Positions 11,603-24,000 of a stretch of DNA of 64,000 bases are shown here, piece after piece. Where the stretch lies: NCBI GenBank assembly GCA_050084515.1, contig CM114272.1, positions 372,001 to 436,000 of the forward strand. Reading direction: 5' to 3'. The stretch comes from Blasia pusilla. Its lineage: Eukaryota > Marchantiophyta > Marchantiopsida > Blasiales. Under the pieces are notes generated by a model. It did no database searches, was not told the origin of the DNA, and saw only the letters and a program-made list of their open reading frames with translations. Made by a program: the position numbers and the translations under genes. Within the stretch, counting starts at the first letter, position 1. Each line of letters starts with the position of its first letter.

Positions 11603-14157
11603 ATGTCGAAAGTGAGTGAATTCCACTGGCCAGCGCAATTGACGGACTGGTCTCAGATTATCAAGGATCCATTGACCTCCGCGTGGGGTACTTTTTGTCC
11701 TTGTGTTCTATTCGGGAGGAATGTGAACCGTATCTCTGATGGACAAACGTCGTTCATGAGGTAAATTTTCTTCTCATCCCTTATTCTCTCTCAAGCTCGG
11801 TAAGCGAATCGTATTTATTGACTGGGTTTCCGGTATTGCATCTAGAAAGAAAGATATTTAGAGTTTTTTCGATAATGAGATGAACTTATTTGTAGAGACA
11901 AAACTCGAGATACTGAAACGGAGGAGTTTTTCTAGAGTGGATTCTTACAGAGGACTGTACTTCTTAATTACGTGGTGTAGCCTTGCAAGTAAGAATGGTC
12001 CTGGAGACTAGGTTACATGAAACAGAGATCCATTTAAGTTCAACAGAGGAATCATTTTTCAGTGAGAGTGGGACTGAATTCGTGAAGGGGTGTCTGTAGA
12101 ACTCGGGGCCGTATAAGTAAACATGGCGTTCCAAAGGGATCTAGCATTCAAATGGATAATTTATGATGACTTAGTAGGAAAATGAATGGATTTTCTTACG
12201 AGAATCTTCTAGAACTGATATGGAAACGGAGGATTAAAATGGGTAGATTCTTCTACAGTGATGTAGACTTGGGACTTTAATGTTGAAGCCGGTGAATTGG
12301 TGACTTACTCCACTTGTTTCCGCCGCAAATTGGTCAGCAGTAGAACTCCGAACCAAGAGAAATTACAAAATTTCTCCGGCCGTAATTTCTTTTGGTTTTC
12401 TGCTCTAAGTTCAGCTTTACCCAACACTACCAAATTGAACAATAACCAGAGATGAAGTGGAAGCAAGATTCATCCTGTTGATGTCCTGTTTTCCGCTACT
12501 TTACCATTTCATTCGCGGGCCGCTCCTCAGATGGTGAGATGAATGTAAAGTTTTCAACTGCTCAAATGACGCCGGACTCCATAAACATGGCCGGAAGGTA
12601 ATCTGGAAATGTGTCTTGAGTGGTAGGTCTTAACTGAGTTGCACGGACAGGAAGCCCATCCCGCATTCGGACAGTGATTTGAGGCCTAATTTTTGTTTCG
12701 TGCTCTTTGCAGAGCATGCTTAACAAATTTTGCCATGGGAGGATGTTTATGTTGGTGCTGTTGCCTTCCATTTTATGCTGCTCCCTTCCGAGAACAACTA
12801 CGACAGAAGAAGAACCTTCCGATGGATCCGTACAGCGATTTTCAAGTCCATATGTTTTGCCATCCATGCGCTAATTGCCAGGTGCCCACCATGTTAACTC
12901 TCGTGAATGTACATGTGGGAGCTCTCATACTTCCTACGAGCACTTATTTTCTGTATCTGACATAAAAACTAGCGATCTGTACACTGAGGTCTAGCTGAAC
13001 CTGCTCTTGAAAATCGTGCAAATGAAATTGTATAAGCGGATGGTGGCCTTAAACCCCTGGAGTTCTCGATCCAAGAGACAAATGTCAACTTGGTCATTCG
13101 ATCTTCTGATGGAACTCGTGGTTTAAGGCTGTAGCTTCTAGCTAGACTTGATCGAGCTGGTTTGCAACGCACCACAGCCACATCTGGTCCTTTTGGGATA
13201 AGTTCTACTGAAGACTGGTGGTGGAGTCTGGATCTGGGTGCTTCTCGGGCATGACGTTTTCCTTCACGTGTGAACCGCGCACAAGTTAGCCGTTTACATC
13301 TCAACTCATGTCACTTATGGTTTCTGATTTGCGAGCTGGGAGCTTTTTCCACCACAGCTGGATTTTTTTCTATCCTCTAGAAATTGGTTTCAATCTTAAT
13401 CAGTACTACAGTGATGTTCGTTTGCTTCGTTCCTTAAGATTAGTGCTCGAGTAAACCGTGTGCTTCTTCGAGTTTGTTCTATGTTCTTAGATTTTGGGAG
13501 ATATCCTGAGCTTTCGAACCTATATTTACCAGCCAATAGATAACTAAAGCTCCCTTGAGCTAGGGTTCGGTTGAGAAACAGCTCTTCTTACGAATCTCCA
13601 ATCTCGCTAGATCATACCGTCCTACGAATACTGTGACTGTACATCGATGTTCATGCCTGGCAGCCTGAGAGGGCTGTCACAAATGTATCAGCCATATAGT
13701 ATCTATTTCCTGTTACCGGTTCGTTGCGTAAGTATTGTTACTGAGCATTGCATCAAATAGTCATAAATTTTTTTCAATAAGAGTCTCATCAGAAAGTTTT
13801 CCTAGTATCCCTTATTATTTTGGTGAACTAAATCTGTAGAGGAGATTTTCCCAAGATGTTTGCCATTCGGAACGAGTCTAGATGCAAGTAATCAGGAGTA
13901 GAGAGGAGAAAACTAGACCAGCCTTGATTGAGCAGTACCTGAGAGTGAAGATACAACTCTATGCAAGGAGAATCGTCACATTGACTTCCATTCACGAGTC
14001 TTGCATTTCTGGCGTGTGGCAGGAGGAAAGGGTGTTAGATTCGTATCAAAACTCAGCTATGGGTGCTCCTAAAAGTGCCACTATCGACAGGTATCCTGAA
14101 GAGACTATAAAACACATAGAGAATGTACGGAAGCAACAACAGATGGAGAAATCGTGA
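11603..14157 (+). CDS. PLAC8 domain (Cys-rich, PCR/CNR/FW2.2-like) protein, three exons
   Basis: Exons 11,603-11,760, 12,713-12,881 and 14,023-14,157 join in phase (introns GT-AG, 952 and 1141 bp) to give 153 residues. Exon 1 starts at ATG and carries FCPCVLFGRN (residues 31-40), the first PLAC8 Cys motif. Exon 2 has a Cys-rich hydrophobic stretch, CLCWCCCLPFY (64-74), then LPMDPYSDFQVHMFCHPCAN (88-107) and CQ; exon 3 continues E-E-R, matching the family's CxxCxLCQExRE end. The length is usual for plant members. Known relatives are small membrane proteins linked to cadmium/zinc export, calcium influx or organ size; the exact substrate here cannot be told. The split codon AG|A across intron 1 and the phase-0 join at intron 2 support the model. 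The exact start of exon 3 is the least certain part. Confidence 0.85.
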
Positions 14158-15423
14158 TTATTTAGGGATTACTGGGATGGATTATGTTCTATCTGTGCTT
14201 GTAAGTAAATACCCATCTTTGTGAACATAGAAGTTAGCATAGAAGTTTTGGGGACGCTTTTGTCTGTCTCTTTTGAGCTAGATAGCCTATGGGCATACGC
14301 ATCTAGACTTCAATCGAATTAGAGATGTCGTTAATGAAAGGTAACGTAGGTTTGAGACTTCGATGTCATTATTACTCATGTCTTCTGGAAACCGAATCAA
14401 AGCAGACTTGTTCATGTACCTCATTGGAAAACTTGACGTAACTAGAGGGGAAATGCACCGCAAAACAGGATCTGAAAGGTAAATCTATTAGCCTTATCCA
14501 GAAAATAAATCCTCTGACCCAAATTTCACTCCGACTTTCAACTTTCAATAATCCGACTTTCAACTTTCAATAAAACGCACACAACTTGCATGCACCGTAC
14601 AAAGAGATATGAAGGTGCCCGTTGGATGTAAAGGGATATGCGCATACGATAGAGATTTTCGTCGGTGATACAAATTAGATTGATCGATTGAGATTGAACT
14701 TTCTGAAGGAGTGCTTACCAGCTCGATCGGGTCCAATTAATTCGTACCTCAGCCCATAAATTATGGCGAGCTGGATCGTATCTTCCTTCGACTCCATGTC
14801 TGATTGTAAGGAAGGTAAGGCTTAGTACCTGGCATTCAACTTGTACGTACATTCAAAGAAATACCATCGCCTAGGCTCGGTCCAATGAATTATATGAAGC
14901 CAGTGAGAAGAAAGAAAATAAAAAATGATCAACGTCGACCCGCTCGAAACTTGCGGCTTACAATGTGTAAGCAAATGTAGATACTGATGGTCTTTTGGAC
15001 GCTTATGAACCTTACCCTGCAAATTGAGACTAATCTATGAATCTGGCCTGCAATTGAAACTATTCTTGCTACTTCCAAGTTCCTTGTCATAGACTTGATA
15101 CTTTCTTTACTCTCATAATCGAAACTGTCCCTTCCATCCAGGAATCGCCGGGAGATTTCGGCGACAACCATTCGAGCCGTCCGTACGCAACATACGTAAC
15201 ACTAAACAATGCGAGCTCAAATAATAGTCGGTGACAGAGCTTCACGAGTTCATGAAATGTCGAGGTCGACCGATTGTTGAAACACCGAGTTTAAAAGATA
15301 TGATGACGATGTGATTGATTGAGAACAGCCTCGGCAGATCAATCGGCAGGTGTGAACTAAATTAACTTACACACTATTCTCTCGTCACTCGAGTGTTTGT
15401 GACGAATTAGAAGATGAATTAAA
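14158..15423. other. Intergenic DNA between the convergent PLAC8 and SMP-30 genes
   Basis: Balanced-composition DNA between two genes that point toward each other, so it should hold both 3' ends. There is a short direct repeat at about 14,534-14,572 (two copies of ATCCGACTTTCAACTTTCAA-like sequence). No third gene is recognised. Confidence 0.4.
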
Positions 15424-17701
15424 TTAAAGGCGACTTCTGAATCCCAGGGCCGTTCCTTGGATGCGGATGTCGAACCTGTATCCCGTCTGCTTCCGATCCA
15501 TCATCTTGTACTTCGCCTTGAGACGGCCCCTTACGCCGGCATCGAGCTTGAGGATGTTGCCGCTCTCAGGCCAATTACGCGTGTTCACGTCCTTGCTGGC
15601 GCTGGTGATGAGCAGCTGGTCCAGGTTGTCACCGAACCAGACGGGTTGCGTGGGCCGCTTGACGGGCATGTCGTAGACCCTGTCCACGTGGCCGATGGGG
15701 GATATGCGGACCAGCTTGTGGCCGTCGAAAAAGCACACCCAAAGATAGCCGTCCGTGTCGATATTAGCGCCGTCGGGACAGCCGTCGAACACTGGCCCCG
15801 CGTCGAAGAACAGCCTCTGGTTGCTAGGAGTGCCGGACTCCTCGTCGTAGTCCCACACGTAGATCTTCTTCAGTGTGCTGTCCGAGACGTACCTGCGCGC
15901 ATGCATCCACGCGTGCGTTTCCTTCAGCCCCCTCAATCGGAATTACAATATGCCAATGCTCAATGCTGAATATTTGTACAGCTGATGCTCCTTTAACGTA
16001 TTATCCATCCACTTCAATCCGTCAAGTGAACTGATGCCACGGAGTGCACGTCCTCCCACTTTCGTGCGACCAAATGGATGTTGACATTTCATAAGAAATA
16101 TGAATACCACCCTAAACGTTTACTTGAAGGAGACGCGTATTGGGGCTCCAACGTAGGAAAGGTCTACTCTCTCTGACGTTGGAGAAGGAGAGACAGATAA
16201 TCAAGAGAAAACTCGTATCTTAAATCTTCCACCTATGGTGTTTACAGAGGTAGATTGAGTAGAAATGGATACATTTATGATTAGATTCGTGAAAATGTGC
16301 GCATGCGCAGTGACTATCCCGCAACAGGCCCTATCCCAGACAGGTTTAGGTTAACTATTCGGAGAAATTCTCGCTTGATCACGTCTTTGAGGACAGTTTC
16401 CCTAATTTTCCTCGCATGCGCGGTGACTGTACCGCGGCAGGCTCTAACCCCGACTGGTTAAGGTTAATTGTTCAGAGAAATTCTCGCTCGATCACGTCTT
16501 TGAAGATACAGTTCCCCTAATTTCCTCGCTTCTGATCGTGGACCAAGTAAAGCACTAATCTGCGCACTAATCCACGCTCACGATAAGGAGTACATGCGTG
16601 ACTCGATAGAGTTGCCACGATTACTTTACGAGTCGATAAATATAATTCCACGATGTTACTAAACATAAAGAATCCAAAAAGAATCGACAGGGGAATCTAC
16701 AAATCTATACCGTTTCCGTCCCGAAATTAATCATCATTTCCTTCACGTTGACAACCCTAAACCATTCCCCATGTCTAGTTCACTTCTAACGGCTTTCGTC
16801 GATGCTGGGCTTTCCAGATGTATACCTGATTAACTTCAATCTGGTAATATCTCTTCCGAAGATATCTACGATTTGGGACTCAAACCGGACTCGAATCATT
16901 CGCGCCTAGATATAACCAACATTACTCTTCTGATGCAAATGCATCTTGATAATTAGTAATCTAATACTATGAGGCATGCGTGTAGCGGGCAGCTGAGAGG
17001 GCTGTAGCTAGTGATGAGAATGTTGTCGATGGTCATGAGTAAAGCTCAGATGAGCGAAACACCACTGATCGTGAACAGATTGGATCTATCGAGAAATTCA
17101 ATGAAGAGACTCTAGAGAAGTTGACTTCGTAATTAGTTCATTCTTGTGAACGCTAAAAAACGGATGCGCAGAAGTCGAGGGATGCGCGAGGGGAGATTGT
17201 TACGTACATGCGCTTGTTATCCGGGCTCCACAAAACTCCATTTGTGCAGCAGATTCCCTCGATTACAGGCGTTACCGTCTTGCCGTCGAGCTCCAGGCGA
17301 TAGATCTGACCGGGTTTGGTCTCATCTGTGTCGAACAATCGGCCCGCCCAGAAGCGACCCTTGGAATCGCACGCGCCATCATTCATCCGCCACCCGCTGT
17401 TGATCCCGTACGGAGTGGCCACCAACTCCAACTTCTTCGTGGAGAAATCCCAGATGCCGAAACCATCTCTCACAGCCATCACCAGTCCCGAGCCGTCTTC
17501 GATCAGCGCCATGGCGCCCAGTGACTGCCCTACATCGTAATCCTCACGGGTCATCTCTGGAAGAGTGAGGATGTGGAAACAGTTCCGCGTTATGTCCACC
17601 CAGTAATACTTCCTCGTCGTGGGATCCCAAATCCCGCTCTTGCCCACATCTGCATGGGCTGGGTAGAATCTGAATACATCGTGAGTCTCCTCCAAAGTCA
17701 T
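15424..17701 (-). CDS. SMP-30/gluconolactonase/regucalcin-like beta-propeller protein, two exons
   Basis: Exon 1 (17,701-17,208) starts at ATG, with an in-frame TGA two codons upstream. Exon 2 (15,892-15,424) ends in a stop. They join in phase across a 1315-bp GT-AG intron that splits codon 165, giving 320 residues (animal regucalcin has 299). The family folds as a six-bladed propeller holding one divalent metal and hydrolyses sugar lactones. Family blocks are clear: YWVDI (33-37), GWRMNDGACDSKGRFWAG (103-120), CTNGVLWSPDNK (152-163), GCPDGANIDTDGYLWV (202-217). Counterparts of substrate residues R101/N103 (here R105/N107) and metal ligands N154 and D204 (here N154 and D205) are kept. The first ligand, the Glu of the usual GE(S/G)PVW block, is replaced: the protein reads GKSGIW with Lys21. 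It may have altered or lost lactonase activity. No signal peptide is seen. Confidence 0.9.
16301..16529. repeat. Tandem duplication inside the SMP-30 gene intron, period 113 bp
   Basis: Two adjacent copies begin at GCATGCGC (16,301 and 16,414). They share a GGTTAA(C/T)T block, the block GAGAAATTCTCGCT and the block GATCACGTCTTTGA. Divergence is moderate, with differences mostly at C/G positions. GAGAAATTCTC is itself an inverted repeat. No function is evident; it lies within the 1315-bp intron. Confidence 0.8.
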
Positions 17702-17867
17702 CCTTCAGAAATTTCACGTCGAGTGACCTCACGGATCGAAATCCGAATTCGATTCCCCTCTCTAAAGATGCCAAGCCCTCGCGACTGACAGTTCCGTGAC
17801 TATGTGCCCGAGTAGTTAGAACTCTTCGATTCCTCGACGTATTGAAACGGAAATCTCTTCGCCTTAT

Positions 17868-17877
17868 CTTATATATC
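17868..17877 (-). promoter_or_regulatory. Putative TATA box of the SMP-30-like gene
   Basis: The minus strand reads GATATATAAGATAAGG here, about 170 bp upstream of the ATG at 17,701, a plausible distance for a core promoter with a 5' UTR of 130-140 bases. This is inferred from position and sequence only. Confidence 0.45.
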
Positions 17878-17975
17878 TCTCCCTTAAATTGTGGAACTAT
17901 TTCCCCATCCTCTCCCTTCATTTCCGGGGTATGCCCAGCTCTATCTCCAGGATCGATTGGGCCCAACTGCTTCAT

Positions 17976-19744
17976 AAAAATGGTTTATTTATCCGGGTTT
18001 CGCACAGGTCCCATCCCTTTCTTTCAATTCATATTGGGTCCGTGAAGCCATGAATGTGCTGCAGCTTTGGATCTAACCACCCACCTCGACCGGCCTGGCC
18101 TCCAGCATCCGAGTCATGCTTTCTAATTCCACCCACTCGATCGCCGAATCTCGCGAGCTCCTCCGGATCCAGCAGAGATCCGGCCGGGTTCCAGCTGGGT
18201 AAGCGTCGATATTGATCGCGGTCGAGTCATTAATTTCATGAACCATGAATTATCTACGTTGTTTCTAGATCGATGCTCGCTCTATGGTTCCCTACCAGAT
18301 CCGGATCCACTTCCCCTTCCAACTCGGATGGGTGATCCACCCCAAAGAAGGGACCCTAGCCAAGCCTGTGCCGTAGTTCGATCAGTGCGGGACCGCGTTC
18401 CTTCGGGCCGATAGGTGGAATTCCAGAAACGACCCGTGGCGAAGAATCAGTCCGTCCTTGGATCCGGATACTCAGCGTCGGCATATGGATCTAAATCATC
18501 TCGTGCCTCATGATCGATATCATGAGGGATTCTCTCCCCAGTCCGTTCCCACTAATTTCTGCGCACCCACGAGTTTATCCGCACTCGTGCACCACGACCC
18601 GAGCAACATGTATCAGCGACGGATCTATATGGCTACTGCTACTGTTGAGAACCAAATCGCATAGATCCGGCCACACTCTAGAGGGATCATCCGCCTCTGG
18701 CCAATTATGGCGCATCAGGCTTGACACGACCACACGTTCAGATTACTCTGATTATTTATTTTGGGCGTGCGTCCATTGTCTACGGATTGGGCTTGTGTTT
18801 TATAACACTTGTTTTCCTCCTTAGCTTCATCTCATCAATTCTCCTGCCCGTTTAATTTCTTGCATCAAACATTGATAGATGCTTACAGTGCAAGGTCCTT
18901 GCGATCCAGCAGAAAATATGTTTTCCTCCTCCTACCACTCCTCTATCTTCTTGAACGTTCCATCAATCGATATCTGCAGGAATCGGGGTCCATGAGATCG
19001 ATCTGGTGGTAAGTTGAACAATGGTGAGCCCGATGGACTGGATCCCCATTTCCGAATTCTTTGAGTCTTACCCTATACCCTAAACGCCCGTACCATGGCC
19101 AAAGTTCCGGACTTTGCGTACGTATCAGGGCTGGTGGCGGGTGCACATGCGATTGTAGAGATAGTAAATTCTGTGCCGATGTGATCTTACGATTATCATG
19201 ATCAGTGTACAATGCTCTATCCTTTCGGTGTGGTAACGTTGAATGTTGATTCCCTAGAGACTATTTATCATCAATCGGGACCACGCGCGCTGAGGGGATC
19301 CCGGGAAAGCAGCCGAATGCACTCACATACCTAAATTAAAACATCCTAATCTCGCACTCTGATCATGCATCTGATCATGAGACGACGATCGGTCACAGAT
19401 CGCCCGGTACTATCACAACACACTTAATTCTAGGAATATCTATCACGATCGTGTATATGCACATGAATGTCCTCATCGGAATGAGCAGCCAGACACCGGT
19501 ATGTATACCTCGAGATCGGCTACCGATCGATAGCGTAGTCTTTCCCTCGGGGCCCTCTAGCTCGATCTAGAACATCATCCAAATTTACAAGAGTACGAAC
19601 ATTTCTGAACTAGACTTAGTGTAGGCGACATCAAAGTAAGTAGAACATCTCCTCTAGCTGTAGATCTAGTGCGGCCCATCTTCAATTCTCGACCAAATTA
19701 GAATCAGCGTCGTTTGTATTGCGAGATCTCTGTACCCATTCGCG
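17976..19744. other. Host-like intergenic DNA upstream of the SMP-30 gene
   Basis: Balanced-composition DNA rich in GATC words. Short frames on both strands show no domain, and I see no splice-consistent gene. It presumably includes distal promoter sequence of the SMP-30-like gene. Confidence 0.3.
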
Positions 19745-20284
19745 TTGGCACGGCTGCCTCCGACTAGCGAGCGATCGAGCAGGGTGCTGCGGACGGGGAG
19801 GGGGAAAAGAACCAGGCCTTTCCATACACTTTTTCTTAAATCAGTAGCGCTTTGCAGCGATCTGCGTTTCGATCGACTTCGACAATTCCTGTCTGTTTTT
19901 GCACGGCCGTACCCGTACTTCGCTTATTTAAACACGCACGTGCCCATGTGGTCGGTGGAAAAACTCAAGGACACACTGGCTAACATCTGGGAAGCCTGCA
20001 TATCGCAGTCTTTGGACGTGGTGCACGTGGACATGACTGGGTTCGTTCACAGGGACCCCATAGGCATAGGGAGGAGAAGCTCGTTCGGCTGTGCATCTGC
20101 GGAGTGGCACGACTGCGGAAGACCGCCCGCAAATAATTACTTCAAATTTTCTGACAGGAATGTGCATACATCTGGAGCTGCGAAAACCGTGTCGAGATCC
20201 AGACGAAACTCACGTTCGGAGCAGATGGGAACCCGCAGCACTGACGCGTCGCGTGCTTCGAGTGCCAGCGAGGGATCCAATTGA
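19745..20284 (+). CDS. Hypothetical reading frame of 179 codons
   Basis: This is one of the longest open frames in the host island. It is Ser/Arg-rich at its C-terminus and has a central part including VDMTGFVHRDPIGIGRRSSF. I recognise no domain, signal peptide or membrane segment. The start codon is not well supported: the frame may be an exon, a shorter protein or a chance frame. A shorter antisense frame (20,167-19,928) competes for the same DNA. Confidence 0.25.
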   Translation: MARLPPTSERSSRVLRTGRGKRTRPFHTLFLKSVALCSDLRFDRLRQFLSVFARPYPYFAYLNTHVPMWSVEKLKDTLANIWEACISQSLDVVHVDMTGFVHRDPIGIGRRSSFGCASAEWHDCGRPPANNYFKFSDRNVHTSGAAKTVSRSRRNSRSEQMGTRSTDASRASSASEGSN

Positions 20285-21280
20285 GTTATTAATTCAGATG
20301 TCGAGTTTCCGCAGCTGACTTAATTTGGCCTCACTACTCTCTAGTAGTACGTCATCCATTCTACATCTCCTTTAGGTCGACATCTTTAGCTCTAGATAGA
20401 TTTCAGTAGCTCAATTTTGTAGTACGACGCACTTACTGCGTCGCTTTGCGATCAGTCAGTCTTCCAGTTTTTACAGACTCGATGGATCACCAAGCGGTTA
20501 TCGCTTTTTCTTACATCTTCACCTGCACATTCTAGATAGACCTGGGACTCTCATACAAGTGAAGAGATCTCTCGATCGACAAGTGCAGCCTCAGCAATAC
20601 TCACAGAAGTTGTGGTGGAAAAACCACTGTAGTAGTAGTGCAGATGGATAAAAGGACCTCCAAATCCTCCGTTTCTTTTCGTACAGCTGTAGCAAGGTAG
20701 AACGTAACAGGTAGAGATCGATTTGGAGATTTTCACTTATATTATAGTCCACTTAATGATTAAAATCTAGATTGATTAGTTCCTAGACATACACGAACGT
20801 ACACATTGTCATAGATTATTCACAAAGAAATGACTGAAGAAGACTGGCCATCCAAGAAACTTAAGGGCAACGTGTAGTGATTTACGACACAAGAGACATC
20901 TTCTAAGATAGAGCGATCCTGGGAATTCTCCACCGTAGGCATGTAGATCTGGCCGTGTGCTGAAGGCTAAGGAGTTCGATCCATCTCCGGCTCCCTTCTC
21001 CCGTCTTCTAGGCTGCTGCAGTTATCTGGGTTGCCACTCGCCAACGAAATCGGGCGGCGGATTCGGTGGATTCTTTGGAGTTGCGGATGTCTTCGTTCGA
21101 GGGTCGAGCCCAAAGTGGAATCTGCGGGCTCGATCTATGGGATTCAATCTCTATTTCACAACATTTGGCTCTCAGGTTTGTGTTTCCTCCTCATTCTACA
21201 TTTCCATTTTCTCCGTCTCTATTTCCATCCAGTTTCTTTCGTTTACGGACCTCCTCCAGTGACTTTCCCTTAGGGTACTG
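20285..21280. other. End of host island with one possible 5' exon
   Basis: The frame at 20,957-21,262 (+) includes SPTKSGGGFGGFFG and crosses a possible splice donor (CTCAG|GTTTGT near 21,178). It could be a first exon, but no partner exon was found in the AT-rich DNA that follows. Confidence 0.2.
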
Positions 21281-24000
21281 GTTTGTAGCAATGTTTTCGT
21301 TTGTTTTGTTTGTTCTAAAACAAGTTGTTTTATATGTGTCTAAAATAACTTTGATATTTTTTGGATTTTTCTTTTATATGTCTGGGTACTTCATATATTT
21401 CACTTTAATTAGGGAAGATTAGACGTGATATGAACATGCATTACCTAATTAGTGTTACTAGTATTTAAGGGAGAAAACTATGATGAGTATTTTGCAGGGT
21501 TAAGAGGTAACGAAAGAGTTTAGTTTCAATAATTTTATTTTTATTTTTTTAATTCCACTCTATTGACTAGTTTGCGGCCTTTTGAGATGGGTGGGGAGCA
21601 AATAGTTATGAAACACGTGAAACTAGGTTAGATGGGGAGGGAAAAAAATGCTTCTAAGGGTGGAAAATATATTCCGTTCATTTTGAGTTTGGGTAGTTAC
21701 ATGGAACTACTATCCGTTAACCAAGCTTTAAATTAGTGAAATGGAAAAAGAGTGAACTAATTTTAATTAAAACATAACTCTAAGTTTAATGGATGAATTT
21801 ATTTGGGACAGTATCTAGTTATAGTTAAATACTAGTTATAATAGTCCATATAACTACCCAAATTCAATGGAATATATTTACCACCCTTACAAGCACTCTT
21901 TTTTTTCTTTTCCCTCCCCCATACCCGGGTGGGCCAAATTTTTGTTATATGAGGAAGAAGTCAAATTTCTTTTTCAAAAAATAGGTGACTTCTTTTTCAC
22001 CAAATGACTTTCCAAATTAAAGAGAGTAGTACTAAATCAATTAATATTTTAAAATGAGGTGTGTTCAATTTTTTCAAAATGAGTATTTTTGAAAAGCTCT
22101 ATACCTTAAGATTAGGTTTAAGAGGAATTTTTACAAAACTTAATTGAAGTCAAACTTTTTATTTACCATAAGTCCTATTAACTACATGGCCATTATATAG
22201 TTTATGTAATATAATCATGGTAATAATTCAAATTTATTGCATTCTTTCAAGAGTTTATCCTTCAATTTATCTAACTATTAGAATCATATATTTATGATTT
22301 GGATTCACACTCATTCATTAATATCTTTTTTTTGTTGATGTGCAACAGATATGGTTGCTTTAATATCAACATTTTGCTGCTTCAACACACAAACCTTACA
22401 CAAGAAGAAGAAGGCTTGATATCTTAGAAGTTTTTTTTGAATTATCCACTTTCTTAAAATTTATTACTAATTCAAACGCTACATTGGAATCTAATTCATG
22501 AACAAAGTCTTAAATTTATGTATGTAATAGAATTCCTCGATAGATATCTCTTTAGTTCAAATTTACCGATTGCAAGAAGATCTCAAATAGGCATGCTACA
22601 AAATTTCTTTTTAGCAACGTAAAACATCTAGTATGGAGAAGAAAGATTAGGGAATTTAGGTTTTAAACTTACTAAGATTTACTTGGTAAATTATTAAATT
22701 AGGAAAATAGAAAATTTGGGCTCAAAAAATTGGAAACCATTATAAAAAGTATGTATCCAATCAATTTAGAGACTTCTAGAATTTGAAATGAAAATCTCAT
22801 GGTAGAAATCATGGGCATTCTTACCTCAAAAGAAACAAGTAGTGAAATATATTGAAATACTTCTATGAAACATGAGTCTCAAATCATCTTTTGAATTTTC
22901 TTTGTAAGAATTATTTTTTTGGAGTATGAGTGAAGGTCACGTGCAAGACCTTTTGGTAGATATAGGCTAGCTAGTGGATGACATGTGACATATCTAGTTG
23001 CAAATGCTAGCCCATGAGGAAAGTTCACACACAAACTTATCCATTCCCAGAACCCTTGTTCGATCTCATACTAAATTATGGTTTTGTTTGGCATACTTAG
23101 CTTAAACTCCATATACTATCACCTTTAAATCTTGAAAATTCATAGAGACACGCAATCAAAAGCATTATTCTCTCTTTGAGATTTGAACAGTAGTTATAGT
23201 TTAAAGAATATACACATAGTATGCATATTTTTTTAAAGAACTTGTAATTAAGAAAACTTGAAGCTTGAAGTCTCTATTGAAAACGCATTATGAAGGGATC
23301 ACTATAGAATTCTAAAGGGAATCTTGCAAGGGAAGTTATAATTTTGCACTAAATACCACTATAAGGGAAATTTTGGAGTTTTTTTTTTTTAAACTTAACA
23401 TCCTGAAGGATGTCACAGTACGTATATTTCTAGACTCATAAGCTGCTAACTCTTCCTCCAACCACCCTTAAAACATCTTTTTAGAATTTTTTTGAAGTCA
23501 ACATACTATAAGTATCGCTAGCAAAAATTATCATTGAATAATCTTTTTGCATATTAAACACTATGTAACCCTCATTAAGTTTACAAAATTTTAAAAAAAT
23601 TTGTATTCGGCCATTATTTTGAACAGAAAAATAATTTTTTGCATCCACATAAAGAAAAAAATGAACATATTATTGAAACCAACTATATGAATCAGACCTT
23701 TTCTTCTAAGGGTCGCACATGCTTATCAATTACCATCTGAGGGTCTCATGGGATAGAGAGCGAGGGGGACAACGATGCTCCTACCAAATGCGCCAAGTTG
23801 AGGCAATAAGCATCAATCCTCCCCAAGATACCACCTTTAGGCATCATACCCTAAGACCCACCACATGATAAGATGCTAGCAAGAAGCCCCTTGAGTTGTC
23901 GAGCGATGGTCAATAATAAATAGCAAATGCGGCATGTCCTATTGGCCAAGCCTCCCAAAATAGGTGGTAGGGAAGTTGAGATAGTGGAAGTGACTCAGGC
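21281..24000. other. AT-rich DNA without recognisable genes
   Basis: This is a strongly AT-rich stretch with many short A and T runs and no open frame with a known motif. No paired terminal repeats were found by eye. It marks an abrupt composition change from the host island to its left. Confidence 0.5.

Noticed and set aside
12562-12867. 101-codon minus-strand frame
   Set aside because: Antisense to PLAC8 exon 2, which has the Cys motifs and in-phase splicing.
15457-15969. 170-codon plus-strand frame
   Set aside because: It is the antisense shadow of SMP-30 exon 2; the minus strand has family motifs and a consistent splice join.
17544-17975. 143-codon minus-strand frame overlapping SMP-30 exon 1
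   Set aside because: It is in a different frame from the motif-bearing exon and covers the putative 5' UTR; no domain.
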